Below, in pieces: positions 22,948 to 33,875 of a DNA stretch of 64,000 bases. Origin of the DNA: Ochotona curzoniae (lineage: Eukaryota; Chordata; Mammalia; Lagomorpha; Ochotonidae); assembly GCF_017591425.1 (NCBI RefSeq), contig NW_024466599.1:76550501-76614500 (forward strand), read 5' to 3'. The position numbers and the translations under genes were made by a program. The number at the start of each line of letters is the position of its first letter. Position 1 is the first letter of the stretch. Under the pieces are notes generated by a model. It was not told where the DNA came from. It did no database searches and was given only the letters and a program-made list of their open reading frames with translations.

Positions 22948-23272
22948 AAATCTTTTTTTTTTTTTCTTAAGACTCATTTTCACTGGAAAGGCAGATATAC
23001 AGAGGTGAGAAAATACAGAGAGAAAGATCTTCCATCTGCTGATTCACTCCCCAAGTGTCCACAATGGCTGGTGCCAAGCTGATTCAAAACCGGGAGCCGG
23101 GAGCTTCTTCCAGGTCCCTCACATGGTGGCAGGGTCCCAAAGTTTTGGGCTATCTTCCATTAATTTTCCAGGCCACAAGCAGGAAGCTGGATGGGAAGTG
23201 GAACAGCTAGGAAACACACCAGAGCATGTAAGGTGAGGATTTAGCCCTCAGCCATTGCACGGGGACCTAAAG
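22948..23272 (-). repeat. C-SINE, antisense, moderately old
   Basis: T-run then CTTAAGACTCATTTTCACTGGAAAGGCAGATATACAGAGG, GATCTTCCATCTGCTGATTCACTCCCCAAGTG, GGGTCCCAAAGTTTTGGGC and a decayed head CAGCCATTGCACGGGGACC. The GGAAAGGCAGATATACAG tail places it in the lineage of the younger subfamilies, although it has many substitutions. Confidence 0.88.
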
Positions 23273-23868
23273 TGAATCTTAATATATGCAATGAAAACCA
23301 AAATGGTGGAGATTCTAAGGATGAATGCAAATGGTGACCAAATGACTTAACTGTATTTATAAATACATGGAACAACCTCACTGAAGATTGTAAAGCAAGA
23401 TGCTAACATGAGTGACTTTGAGAGAAACTTCCATCTGTGTGGTGAAGAATAACTCTGCTCTGACTGGTAATAATGTTCTCTGTGGAGACATAAAATGACA
23501 ATCCTCAGGAGCAATACAAGCATACCAGGATTACATAAATAATTAAATAGTAGCTGATAGTGATGGATTTCCAACTATTAGACTGGATTTCTAGCATTTG
23601 GAAGTTAGCAAATAAGCAAGCATTGGGAGTTAGGATGAACTATATGGTAACAAATCTACAGACAACAGTATGAATTCAAGTTCAGATTAACAAATAAGAT
23701 AAAATAGAGTTAAAAGATAGCATGGATTTGGACATTTTGAAGTTCAAAATGAAGCTCAAATGCCTTTTAGGCAGTTAGTGGTATATATAAATGTTTGTGG
23801 GTTAAAGAAATTGTATACACACACTCATATCTACACATACATAGCTCTCTGTACATATAAAATACGGT
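23273..23868. other. Unique DNA
   Basis: AT-rich; a (CA)-rich patch at about 23816-23835. No gene or repeat recognised. Confidence 0.35.
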
Positions 23869-23915
23869 GGCAACTAAAGCACTGTCAACCAAGAAAAGTC
23901 CTGGACCAGATGGCT
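23869..23915 (+). mobile_element. Short L1 reverse-transcriptase fragment, sense, inverted relative to the neighbouring L1
   Basis: It translates as Ala-Thr-Lys-Ala-Leu-Ser-Thr-Lys-Lys-Ser-Pro-Gly-Pro-Asp-Gly, the conserved start of the L1 reverse-transcriptase domain. The reverse complement of 25186-25232, inside the antisense L1, matches it at 43 of 47 positions by eye. It lies directly at the 3' boundary of that L1, in the opposite orientation. Confidence 0.8.
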
Positions 23916-26606
23916 GTATATATGTGGTCTCTTTTTGGGTGGTTTTATTCTCTTCCTTGATCTTCTTCTCTGTTTCTGTATCAGTACCAGGTTATTTTGA
24001 TGACCAAAGCTCTGTATTACACCTTGTGGTCTGGAATCGTGATTCCTCCAGCATGGTTTTTATTTTTCAAGATAGCTATGGCTATTCATGTTCTCTTCTG
24101 TTCCAGATGAACATCTGTATCTTCTTTTCTATTTTGGGGAAGAATGCTGCTGGGATTTTGATTCGGGTTCTGTGGAATCTGTCTATTGCTTTTGGTAATG
24201 TGGACATTTTGATGATATTGATCCTGCCAATCCAGGAACATGGTAAGGTTTTCCATTTTTCAAGGTCTTCTTCTATTACCTTTTTTTTTAAATGTTTTCT
24301 ATTTTTCATCATAGAGGTCTTCCACATAAGTAGTTAGTTTGATTCCCAGGTATTTAAGAATCCTCTCTGTTGTTTTAAAAAGGACTGCACTTACAATTTC
24401 TTTCCCAGCCATGAAATTATTTGTGTACACTGGTGGCATCGATTTGTGTTCATTAATTTTGTATGCTACCAGCCTGCCAAAGTCTCTGATGAATTCCAGT
24501 AGTCTCTTGACTGAGTCCTTTGGTTTTTCTATGTGGAGAATCATGTAATCTGCAAATGGCAAAATTTTCAATTCCTAGTTTCCAATTTCGATTTCTTTAT
24601 TTTTCTTGCCGAATAGCTCTGGCAAGCACTACCAACAATATATTGAAGTGTATTGTTGACCATGTGGACATCCCTTTTTAGTTCCAGATCTTAGTGGAAA
24701 AGCTTCAACCCTTTCCTCATTTAATATCATGCTGGATTTTTGTTGTTGTTGTTGTTGTAAATTGCTTTGATTGTGTTGTAGCATGTTCTTTTTATGCCTA
24801 TCTTGCTAAAGGTTTTCAGCATGAAGTGGTGTTATATCTATTGAGATGACTATATGGATTTTATTTTTCATTTTGTTGATGTGGTGTGTCACACGTATTG
24901 ATTTGTGGATGTTGAACCATCCCATCTGGTCCAGGTGAATGATCTGCCTGATGTGCTATTGGATCCTGTTGGCTAGTAATTTTTGAGGATCTTAACTTTT
25001 ATTCATTAAGAATATTGGTCTGTAGTTCTCTTTTTCTGTTGAGTCTCTATCTGGCTTTTGTATTAAGGTGATATTGGCTTTATGGAAAAAGTTTGGAAGG
25101 ATTGCCTCCCTTTATATTGTGTGGAAAAGCTTGTGAAGAATTAAGGTAAGTTCCTCTTGAAATGTTTGGTAGGATACAGTATTGAAGCCATCTGGTCCAA
25201 GACTTTTCTTGGTTGAGAGGGCTTTAGTTACCAATTTAATCTCAATCCATGTTATAGGTCTACATAGATTATTAATTGCTTCTTGATCAATTTTGCTGGA
25301 TTTTATTTGTCCAAAAATCTATCCATCTCTCCTGGATCTTCTAATTTATTTGCATATAGTTGCTTGTAATAGTTCCTCATGTTTCTCTGTATGTCCAAGC
25401 TATCTGTTGTTCTATTTCTTTTCTTGTTCTCGATGCTATTGATGCATATCTTCTGCTTCCTTTTTTCTCTGAGTTGAACTAGTGGTGAGTCTATTTTATT
25501 GATTTTCTCAAAGAACCAACTTCTTGATTCATTGATCTAATGTATTCTTCTTTTAGTCTCTATTTGGTCTATTTCCTCCCTGACTTTGTTTACTTATTTT
25601 TCCTATTAATCTTGGGATTGCTTTACTGTTGTTTTTCTAGATTCTTCAACTGTAAAGTTAGTTCATTCACATGGTGATTTTCTAGTTTCTTAACATAAGC
25701 ATTGATTGAGATGAACTTTCCTCTTAACACTCCCTTGATTGTGTCCCATAAGTTTTAATATGTTGTGTTGATATTTTTATTTGTTTCAAGTGATTTTTAA
25801 AATTTCTCCTTTGATTTCATCTCTAACTCATTGCTCTGTGAGTGTTTCAGTCTCCATATGTTTGCAAGTCTACCTGGGTGTTTTGACTTCTTGGTCTGTA
25901 GTTTCACTCCAGAATGGTTAAAGAAGATGCATGGTATAATTTTGATATTTTATGAATTTGTTGATGTTTGTTCTGTGACCTATAACATGGTCGATTCTGG
26001 AAAAGTTTCCATGTACTGATGAAAAAAAAGTGCATTCTTGGCTTGTAGATTGAAATGTTCGGTAGATATCAATTAAATCCATTTGTTCTAATGTGTGTGT
26101 GTGAGTTCTGTTGGTTTTTGCTAAGTTTCTGTATCATCGATTTGTCCATTGATGTTAAAGGGGTATTAAAGTCCCCCACTATTATTGAATTGGAGTCTAT
26201 TTCTCCCTTTCACTCCATTAACACTTGTTTTAAATAGCTAGATGCCTTGACATTTGGTGCATATACATTTATCATGGTGATCTCTTCTTGATGAACGAAC
26301 CCTTTGATCATTAGGTGGTGTCACTCTTCATCTCTTTTAATGTTTTTCACATCAAAGTCTATCTCATCTGATATATGAATGACTACACCCACACATTTTT
26401 CCATTACCATTAGCTTGGCATATCTTTTTCCATCCTTTCACTTGCAGTTTCCTCTGATTTTTATAGGTGAGATGTGTCTCCTGTAAGCAGAAGATAGATG
26501 GTTTTTTCTTTTTTATCCACTTCTCTAATCTGTGGCATTTGTTTAATAAGTTTAAGCCATTTACATCCAATATTAATATGGATAGATGACAGTTTGGTCC
26601 TGTCAT
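23916..26606 (-). pseudogene. L1 ORF2 relic (endonuclease plus reverse transcriptase)
   Basis: The ORF2 product of intact L1 nicks target DNA and reverse-transcribes L1 RNA. Here the N-terminus reads Leu-Asp-Val-Asn-Gly-Leu-Asn, then Phe-Cys-Leu-Gln-Glu-Thr-His-Leu with the endonuclease glutamate (about 26460-26600). The reverse-transcriptase start Thr-Lys-Lys-Ser-Leu-Gly-Pro-Asp-Gly is at about 25190-25230. The catalytic box reads Phe-Ala-Asp-Tyr at about 24540-24560, where Phe-Ala-Asp-Asp is needed, so the second metal-binding aspartate is lost. The C-terminal block Pro-Lys-Ala-Ile-Asp-Arg-Phe is at about 24190. Numerous stops divide it. Confidence 0.88.
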
Positions 26607-26649
26607 TTTAGCAATGCATTTTTCTTTGATTTAATCTTCTGTTGGCTGT

Positions 26650-27646
26650 TTAATAGGATGCTTTCCACATTTACTTTTTAATTTTGATAGTTGCTTTTCC
26701 TTTCTTTTTCACAGGAACATCTTTGAGTATCAATTGTAGGGCAGGTTTAGAAGAGGTGAGTTCTTGGAGCTTTTCTCTATTGTGGATGAAGGAAGGTTTT
26801 GCTGGATACATTATTCCAGGTTAAAATGTTTTTCCCATTTGAAATCTGGAATATGTCACTCCAATTTCTTCTGGCCTGCAGTTTTTCCTCTGAGAGTTCA
26901 GTTGACTTTTATTGGGGTTCTTCTATATGTCACTTGATTTTTTTTTCAGGTGTACATTTATTGTTTTTTTTTTTTCCTTATGTTTAACTGAGGAGAACTG
27001 TCTTATCATTTGTCATGGTGAAGTTTGCTTTTGATCAACTCTGTTGCAAGTTCTGTGCCCCTCTTGGTTATGGTTTTCCAATTATTTATCTGGATTAGGG
27101 AAGTTTTCACTTATTATTTTATTGAATACACCTTTAACCCCAACTTCTCTTTCTGTTCTTTCTTTCTGATACTCTCAATAACTCCTATATTGGGACTTTT
27201 AATTGTGTATTTTAAATCTTAGGTATTTATTATTCTTTTTTTCAGCTTGACCAAGCTCTGTTTCCAGCTTTTGGTTTGTTCTCCCCTAGTGACAGGAATA
27301 TCTTCCAATTCTGAGATTCTTTCTTCTGCTTTATTCATTCTATTTTGTAGACTCTCCATTGTATTTTTAACTTGTTCCAATGTATTCTTAATTTCTGATA
27401 TACCAGCTTTCATTTGATTAATTACTGCTATTTCCTTTGCGACATATTCCTTACACTCTTTGAATTTCTATATGTGCTTCTTATTGTTGTTCAGAAGCTT
27501 TAAATAAGTTTTCTGAATTCTGTGTCCCCATTTTCTCAGTGTCTTCCTCATTTGACTCTGAGGGTCCTAAAGACTTTTGCTCCTTTGCCAGAGAATCTTC
27601 AGTAACATCCACAGTGATTCTGTTTCTTTTACCTTTTGTCATTATG
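26650..27646 (-). pseudogene. L1 ORF1 relic (RNA-binding coiled-coil protein)
   Basis: ORF1 protein packages L1 RNA as a trimer. The start codon is near 27646, followed by Thr-Lys-Gly-Lys-Arg-Asn-Arg-Ile-Thr. A Glu- and Ser-rich N-terminal region follows. A coiled coil with heptad-like spacing (Leu-Glu-Gln-Val-Lys-Asn-Thr-Met-Glu-Ser-Leu, then Ala-Glu-Glu-Arg-Ile-Ser-Glu-Leu-Glu) lies at 27280-27400. The later RNA-recognition and C-terminal parts are decayed. In-frame stops occur near 27490 and beyond. Confidence 0.75.
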
Positions 27647-28690
27647 TTTCAGATAGGCAGATTCTTTTCTCCTTCGGTCAGGTTTCTAAGATCTGTTACC
27701 CACTGGCCAAGGAGTCAATTTTTATGTTCAATCAGCCCCAGCTCTCCTAAATCATTGGGTTCTTGCCAGCACTGATCTTGCCAATCATGGGTGGCCATTA
27801 AGTCAGAGGGCTACCTGGAGTTATTTTGGGAGGAGTCTGTACAGTGCCCTGACAATGCTGTTTTCTCTGAAGGACTTTACTATGTGCTAAGCTGGAAGTG
27901 ATTTTGCTCCCAGCTTAGTGCTTGAGATGCTCCACTGTTGTCTCTTCAGTCTAACAGTGTTTGGGCATGAAAATGGCACCTGTGCCCTACTGATTTGGCA
28001 CATGCACAGTTTACCACTGCACTTTCCATCCTCTCAGTCCTTGTCCCTCTTTGCAAAATGGCACCCAATGGAGGAACTGATGGAGATCCAGGGCTTCTGT
28101 CAAATTCTGGGACCACATAGGGCCTGTGGGTTATGAAGCTGGTGCTGGCTTCCATCTGGCGTCAGCTCAGTGTGGTTAGCTAAACATGAGCCCGCTCTGG
28201 TCTGTAGTTTCAAATCTGTATTCTCTGCCCCACTACACAAGATGGCAGCCAATCTCTGTGCTGTGCAATCTGCATTGACACAGGTCCACCTGTTGGAGTC
28301 TGCTCCTCCTCCTCTGCTCATTGTTGGATCAAACAAATCAGCAGGGCGTGCAGTTTTTAGCTTATATTCACCTCCTGAGCGCCCTGTAAATTCACGCTTC
28401 CACCTGGTTGCTGCAAGAGCTCTGGCCACTAATAGATCTCGGGAGCCTTGAGCGCTGGCGTCTGGATCTTTGTTTGCAGGATGGTGGTTGATTTTTTTTT
28501 TTTTTGCTGAAAGAATGCTCCACTGTTGCTGCAGCTTTCCTGTGTCCACGGGTCTCAGGTAGCCCTCTGCCAACTGCTCCACCTCTAACTTTTCCTGGAA
28601 TCTGCTACTTGTGCTTCACCCTGGCTAATTATTTTGTCATCCTAAAAATGCCTGCACCCTACACCAGCATCTCTCCCCTGGCTAAGTAGT
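27647..28690 (-). promoter_or_regulatory. L1 5'UTR with repeated YY1-like motifs
   Basis: This GC-richer segment shares blocks with the 5'UTR at 6360-7245, for example TCCTAAATCATTGG, GGTGGCCATTAAGTC and the CCACCTG...TCTGCTC block. AAATGGC-type words recur: AAAATGGCAC at 27970-27979, AAAATGGCACC at 28055-28065 and CAAGATGGCAGCC at 28238-28250. In human L1 a YY1 site positions transcription start; the same role here is inference. A 160-codon minus-strand frame (28100-28582) inside it is a 5'UTR frame, not a gene. Confidence 0.6.
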
Positions 28691-29568
28691 TTTTTTAAAC
28701 AGCTGTGTTCTGGCATTGGTTTGTAGTCACTTCCATTTAAATACTCTCATCTAGCAACATTAACTGCTAGAAAAAATTTCCCCAACTGGACTTCAGAATA
28801 TCCTAATAACTTCAGGGGATTTGAGTTATAAAAGAATGGGGGTAAAAAGCAATGCAGGTCATCTATAATATCTCTGCTGCTGTGGACTTCCATTTCTGTT
28901 TTTTTCTAGTCTCGGACACACAGATACCCGCCCCCCCCACACACACATTTTAAAAAATGAAACTCTCATTAGGTCCACTGTCTAATATTTCTTCATAAAG
29001 TAACCTATTACAGGCATCTTCATGCTCTGCTGTTATTTCATTCTGTCAGATTTCTAATTTGAACACCAAGGACACAATAAGGAAACAGGTGATTTACCAG
29101 AACCCATAAAAATAAATAATTACAGGTCAGTCTGCCTGAATGTAATTGTTGATTTGGTTATAAATTGAGAATACAATCACTTGGATAAAGCTACTTAGAT
29201 CCAGGAGAAGTCAGCTGAAATGTGCTATGGAGTGGTGAGAAGTTGTAGAGAAGCAATTTCCATAGATGAAGCAGTATATCACCACTCTGTTCCCTATACT
29301 CTGCTTTCCAACTGCATGGTTAAAAACTTACTTATCTCAATGTGGATTAAAATACACGTTGCTTATCACAGGCTAATAATGCCTATGCATAATAACCATT
29401 TCTTTCAAAATAAACAAATAAAAGATACGTTTCAAAAAAGAAATAGATATGGCTGCTGTGGTAAAACACATGCTCCTTGCATTGTCAGTATGCTTTATGA
29501 GTCTGCTACAAGACCGGAATGTTCCATTTCCAATTCAGATCCCTTCTAATCTGCATAGGTATACTGCA
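28691..29568. other. Unique DNA, candidate conserved block
   Basis: A C-run with CA repeats lies at 28931-28948. The segment 29030-29225 is repeat-free with balanced composition and may be conserved non-coding DNA. The 109-codon plus frame at 29220-29549 has no recognised motif. Confidence 0.35.
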
Positions 29569-29757
29569 AAAAAAAAAAAAAAAGACCCAAGTGCTCCTAT
29601 ACTTGCCAGCCGCATCTGAGACTCAAATGAAGTTCCAGTTTGCTGGAGTCATGTGGCCAGATCCGGCCATCATGGCCTGATGGGAAAGTGCATCAATGGA
29701 TGAAATATCTCTTACTCTCCTTTTCTCTCTGTGACTCTTTCACATACATAAATATGA
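29569..29757 (+). repeat. Old C-SINE 3' part, sense, preceded by an A-run
   Basis: A 15-base A-run (29569-29583) is followed by GACCCAAGTGCTCCTATACTTGCCAGCCGCATCTGAGACTCAAATGAAGTTCC, GGAGTCATGTGGCCAGATCCGGCCATCATGGCC and TGGATGAAATATCTCTTACTCTCC...ATAAATA. This is the 3' two thirds of an older C-SINE. Confidence 0.65.
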
Positions 29758-29883
29758 AGTGGTTCAGCAAAGAATATGAAAGCTTCAAAATCATTTCTTT
29801 CATCCTAAGCTGTAGCTTTTCAATCAAACCTTATGTGCATTTTACATTTTGAATCATGCTTGAGTTTTAACAAGTTTGGTAAC

Positions 29884-30150
29884 TTGGACGGGCACTGTGG
29901 TCTAGCAGGTAAAGCTACCATCTGCAGTGTCAGCACCCCATATGGCTGATTCCAGAACCTGCTGATTCACTTCCAATCCAGCTCCCTGTGGATGTGCCTG
30001 GCAAAGCAGTGACAGATGGCCCTGTACCCAGGTGGGAGAATCAGGTGATGCTGGTGGGCAGCCTTGATAGCGTAAGCATCTGGGGAGTGAATCAGTGGAT
30101 GGAAGATGTTTCTATTTCTGTTTCTCCCTTTTTCTGAACCCTGCACTACA
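29884..30150 (+). repeat. Old C-SINE, sense
   Basis: GGACGGGCACTGTGGTCTAGCAGGTAAAGCTACCATCTGCAGTGTCAGCACCCCATATGG is a good head. The body continues with CACTTCCAATCCAGCTCCCTG and ends with TCTGGGGAGTGAATCAGTGGATGGAAGATG. The minus-strand frame that covers it is spurious. Confidence 0.85.
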
Positions 30151-30905
30151 AACAAGTCTTATAAAATATATTGCTAATTGCTATTTGCATAAATGTTGAA
30201 GTCCTGAAATATATTAAAGATGAGCAATCTTCCAGAGAGAAAAAATGATTTTCAATTGAAATTCTCAAGGGATGACAGTGATATTGTGGATGTTACTTAT
30301 TTGCCTTATTTTATCTGAGAAAAATGTGTTTGGTGCAATGATGTATGAAATACAGCAAAATTGATGAAATGTGAAAGCTGGTGAATGGAAATATTGGACA
30401 CAGGTAGGATCATTTTGTAACAAACAGAAAATATTCATTTAAGGGCAGTATAATTGTTCTGTTAATCTAGAATCTGTGAGTTTAATAGTCCATGTGTGTA
30501 TTTTCATTTGTGTGCCATTTCCCTTTGATTATGGCGCCAGCTTTTATGTAAATAGAAGCATTTAATAATCCTAATATTGGAGTCTGATATTAGCCATCAA
30601 CTATTGGATAGAATCAATGGCTAATGCTTAAAATGAATGAATTATAAAGATAAAATTACAGCTAACCTTACCAGGCATATTTACAACATTACCTATGCGA
30701 ATTCATTTTGAAAAAACTCCTTAGGGAATGTGTTACTATGATTCATATTTTATAGTTTTAAAATAGCACAATTAATCTTCTAAATAATTTTACAAGATTG
30801 TATGAGTTTTAGCATGTTCACTACTGGTGTGTTGATGGTGCAAACAGCAATCGGGGGTATCTACAAGAACTGAGTTATAATTCCAAAGATGGTTTCCTAT
30901 TCAGA
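30151..30905. other. Unique DNA with a candidate conserved non-coding block
   Basis: No repeat recognised. The part 30420-30720 is AT-rich but non-repetitive, with GGCGCC, TATGTAAATAG and GATATTAGCCATCAAC-type words. It resembles distal regulatory DNA; this is an impression, not a demonstration. Confidence 0.3.
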
Positions 30906-31225
30906 TTTTCATGAGATTTCCTTATTTATTTGACAGACAAAGCTCCACATTGAGGCGGGAGCAACAAAGAGAGAGAGAAGAGAGATATCTTGTATTCACT
31001 ATCTCACACCCAAAGGGCCACAGTAGGCAAGATCAGGAGCCTGGCACTCCATCTGTGTCCCCCGTGGGTAACAGGCATCCGAGCACTTGAGCCATCTTCT
31101 GCTCCTTTCCTGGGCTCACTGGCAGGCAGGTAGACATGAGGCATAGTAGCTGAGACTGGAATGGTCACCCATGTCAGATGTCGCCATTGTATAGTGCATT
31201 GAATCGTAATGCCTGCCTGCCAACT
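30906..31225 (-). repeat. Old C-SINE, antisense
   Basis: TTCCTTATTTATTTGACAGACAAAG tail, GAGAGAGAGAAGAGAGATATCTTGTATTCACTATCTCACACCCAAAGGGCC, GAGCACTTGAGCCATCTTCTGCTCCTTTCC and a decayed head around TGCCTGCCTGCC. The 119-codon minus frame at 31004-31363 reads through it and is not a gene. Confidence 0.75.
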
Positions 31226-31384
31226 GTGTACTTGTTGAAGAACCTTCCGAGAGATGAAGTAAGTGATATTACTCTGGTCAGCATGAAAAAAAAAAGGGGG
31301 GTGTTTTAAAAAATATATATTAGTAGTGATGTCTTCTGGGAAAGAAAGGTTTTCTGGTAGCATTGATCAAGAAGGAGCGGAGGG

Positions 31385-31730
31385 ACCTGCATTGTGACAC
31401 AGTGGGATGAGCTAATGCGTGAAACACTGGCTCACATGCCATATGCGAGCAGGATCAGGTCACTCCATTTCCACCCTAGCTCCTTACCATTGTTCCTGGG
31501 AAAGCATTGGGAATGGCCCAAGTATTTGAGAACCTGCCACCCTGGTGAGAAAGCCAAATGGAGATCCAGGCTACCATTTTGCCTTGGCCTAGCCATGACT
31601 ATTGTGCTCATCTGGGGAGTGATCCAATGGTTAGAAGATCTCTTTCCCTCTCTGTCTCCAGCACTCTATCTCTTCCTTATTCTTTGCAATCACCTTGAAA
31701 ATAAATAAATGAATAAATAGATTTTAGTGG
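31385..31730 (+). repeat. Old C-SINE, sense
   Basis: Head GGGACCTGCATTGTGACACAGTGGGATGAGCTAATGC, then CTCCTTACCATTGTTCCTGGGAAAGCATTGGGAATGGCCCAAG, CATCTGGGGAGTGATCCAATGGTTAGAAGATCTC and a tail AAATAAATAAATGAATAAATAG. A plus frame of 104 codons lies within it and is spurious. Confidence 0.88.
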
Positions 31731-31824
31731 AGAAAAAGATATGTTTTTAAATGGGGAAAAAAAGAGTAAATCGTCACTAATTTTAACTTTCACTAACAGT
31801 GAGTTGCTCCCTTTGGGAGGGTCT

Positions 31825-32935
31825 CTTCTGTTTTATTGTTCTGCATGTCTGTTTCTGTGACAGTGTGAGGCTGTTTGAATTTAATTGCACCATAATATGT
31901 CCTAAAATCTGCTGTTATGATGCCTCCAATTTAATTTTTATTGGTTATGATTGCATTAGCCATTTGTGGCCTCATGCTTCCACATGAATTTTACCATAAT
32001 TATGAGAAGGAATTTTGATATTTTCATTGGGGTTGTTTTGTATATTACGAAAGTTTTGATTATATTAATTTTTTGAATTCACAAAAATAACAAATTATCC
32101 TTTCTTATCCATTGCACTTAAAGTTTTCTATACTGAAGCATAATGTATTTTATTAAATGATTTCTCTGCATCTATTGAGATAAAACATGGTTTAATTCTT
32201 GCATTGTTGCCTATGTTTCCCTTTAAATCTATTAATATTTGTTGTAAATGGTCCGGTACTTTGACCTTGGATTCATATACATTTCCTATGCTCACATCAT
32301 CTTATTGAATTAATCCATTCATTATTATATAGTTCCCTTTGTTTCTTTTTTCTTAAAGATTTATTTATTTATATTGGAAAGTCAGATATGGAGAAAGGAG
32401 GAGAGGCAGAGAGGAAGATCTTCCATCCTTTGATTCACTCCTCAAGTGGCTACAATGGCCAGGAGCTGGGACAATCCAAAGCCAGGAGCCAGGAGCCTTC
32501 TCCAGGTCTCCCTCGCAGGTGCAGGGTCACAAGGCTTTGGGCCATACTCAACTGTTTTCCCAGGCTACAAGCAGGAAGCTGAATGGGAAGTGGAGCTGCT
32601 GGGATTAGAACGGTGCCAATATGAGATCCCGATGTGTGCAACGGGATGACTTTCGCCACTATGCTACTGTGTGGGGCCCCCATTGTTTCTTTTAGTAATA
32701 GTTTTTATGTTACATTCTTTTTTATGTCTACTTTATCTGATAGGTAAATAGCTACTCCTGCATATTTCTGCTTCTGTTAGAATGAGCCTTATCACCCCAT
32801 CCTTTCACTCTGTGCATCTTTTTTGGTGTGTGGTCCTTGTCTTTTGATCCAATTAGTCTGTATATTTTAACTGTAGACTTTAAGACATTCACATCTAAGG
32901 TTCTTACTAATGAGAAACTTCTTGCTTGAGCATTT
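31825..32935 (-). mobile_element. Ancient L1, antisense, internally deleted and split by a SINE
   Basis: The plus strand follows the reverse complement of ORF2: CATGTCTGTTTCTGTGACAG, GTTATGATGCCTCCAATTTAATTTTTATTGG, GGAATTTTGATATTTTCATTGGGG, CTCTGCATCTATTGAGAT and, after the SINE, CTTTATCTGATAGGTAAATAGCTACTCCTGC and CCTTATCACCCCATCCTTTCACTCTGTGCATC. Some ORF2 segments are skipped. The SINE at 32355-32683 separates the two halves. Confidence 0.75.
32344..32698 (-). repeat. C-SINE, antisense, nested in old L1
   Basis: The body is about 32355-32683, from TTAAAGATTTATTTATTTATATTGGAAAGTCAG to GCTACTGTGTGGGGCCCC. The flanks share TTGTTTCTTTT before and after (about 32339-32349 and 32685-32695), which I take as the target duplication. 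Moderately diverged. Confidence 0.9.
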
Positions 32936-33540
32936 TTTTTTTCAAAAATAACTTTATTGCTTGCTTTGGACTGTATTTCTAATTCATGCAGCGACTCCAA
33001 ACAGTGCATCAGCATCACTGTTTCCATTGATCAAGCAGGAGGAGCTTTGCATTGGCTTGCTCTCTCCAAGGGGATCCACAGTGGTATGCAGTTCCTAGTT
33101 TCGCTCATCTATAATTCAGCAGCAGAATCCCACCAACCCCAGTCTCACTCTCCTGTCTGTGATAAGACTGTATTTCTATTGTGGAGAGCTAGACACACCC
33201 CACCTTGATCTATATTGGCAGTCACACACACAGTCCTACTAAGAAGCTGCTACTGTTCTGCAGGGCTGTGCATAGATTCTACGCTCTGCAGTAACATCCC
33301 TCTGGCCGTGCTGCATGCCTCTTTGACTGAGGACATGTGCCTCAACCTTGCCACTGGAAACTGCTCACCATGCCCTTTTTTACTGCTGTGTTTTCCTCTC
33401 TTCCTTCTGGGCATGCCTGGGACACTACAGTCATCCACATTCATACAACAGAGGAACAGCCTATGACACTAAGAGAGTGGAATCCGCAGAAGTCCTGAGG
33501 CAGGGCAGGGACAAATTTATCACTCCTTACACATTCTCTC
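32936..33540. other. Unclassified, possibly 5' part of the old L1
   Basis: This GC-richer stretch follows the antisense ORF2 fragment in the position where an L1 5'UTR would lie, but I see no convincing match to the two 5'UTRs elsewhere in the window. Open frames of 64-93 codons on both strands have no motif. Confidence 0.25.
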
Positions 33541-33875
33541 CACTCTCTGGCTTCTCTCTCTCTTCCTCTCTCCTCTCTCTCTCCCTTTCTCTCTCTCTTC
33601 CCCCACTGGAAAACTGTAGAGGGGCATAAAGACAAGCATAAAGAGAGCTCTGACATGCTAGTTCACCTGCCACATGCTTATAATGGTTGAGGTGTTACCT
33701 GGAGTTGGTAATGCTATGCATGTCTCTCACCCAAGTACTACGGCCATCACCATTGTGTCTTGGGGTAACAACTAGCAGAAAGCTGAAAGTGGTAACAGAG
33801 CTAACATTCAAATCCAGGCTCCTGGGGGAAGACATAAATGTGTTCAATGGCATCTTAACTAACTAGTCTAAATTG
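33541..33875 (-). repeat. Old C-SINE with pyrimidine-rich end, antisense
   Basis: A long TCTC tract (33541-33600) is followed by CTAGTTCACCTGCCACATGC, GTCTCTCACCCAAGTACTACGGCCATCACC, AACTAGCAGAAAGCTGAAAGTGG and CATCTTAACTAACTAG, the diverged antisense body and head of an old C-SINE. Whether the TC tract belongs to the element is uncertain. Confidence 0.6.

Larger units (their letters stand above)
23916..28690 (-). mobile_element. Long lagomorph L1, antisense, 3'-truncated
   Basis: On the minus strand it contains, in order, a 5'UTR (about 28690 to 27647) with monomer-like units, ORF1 (about 27646 to 26650), a short intergenic spacer and ORF2 (about 26606 to 23916). ORF2 stops near the Trp-Tyr-Trp-Tyr-Arg-Asn block after the reverse-transcriptase domain, so roughly the last third of ORF2 and the 3'UTR with poly(A) are missing. 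Both frames carry several stops and frameshifts, so the element is immobile. A simple L1 insertion would keep its 3' end, so the left side was probably lost in a later rearrangement. Confidence 0.88.

Noticed and set aside
23867..24337. 156-codon plus-strand open frame
   Set aside because: Its first 16 codons are a genuine L1 reverse-transcriptase scrap; the rest is the antisense of L1 ORF2.
28100..28582. 160-codon minus-strand open frame
   Set aside because: It is inside the L1 5'UTR, upstream of the ORF1 start, and shares blocks with the other L1 5'UTR at 6360-7245.
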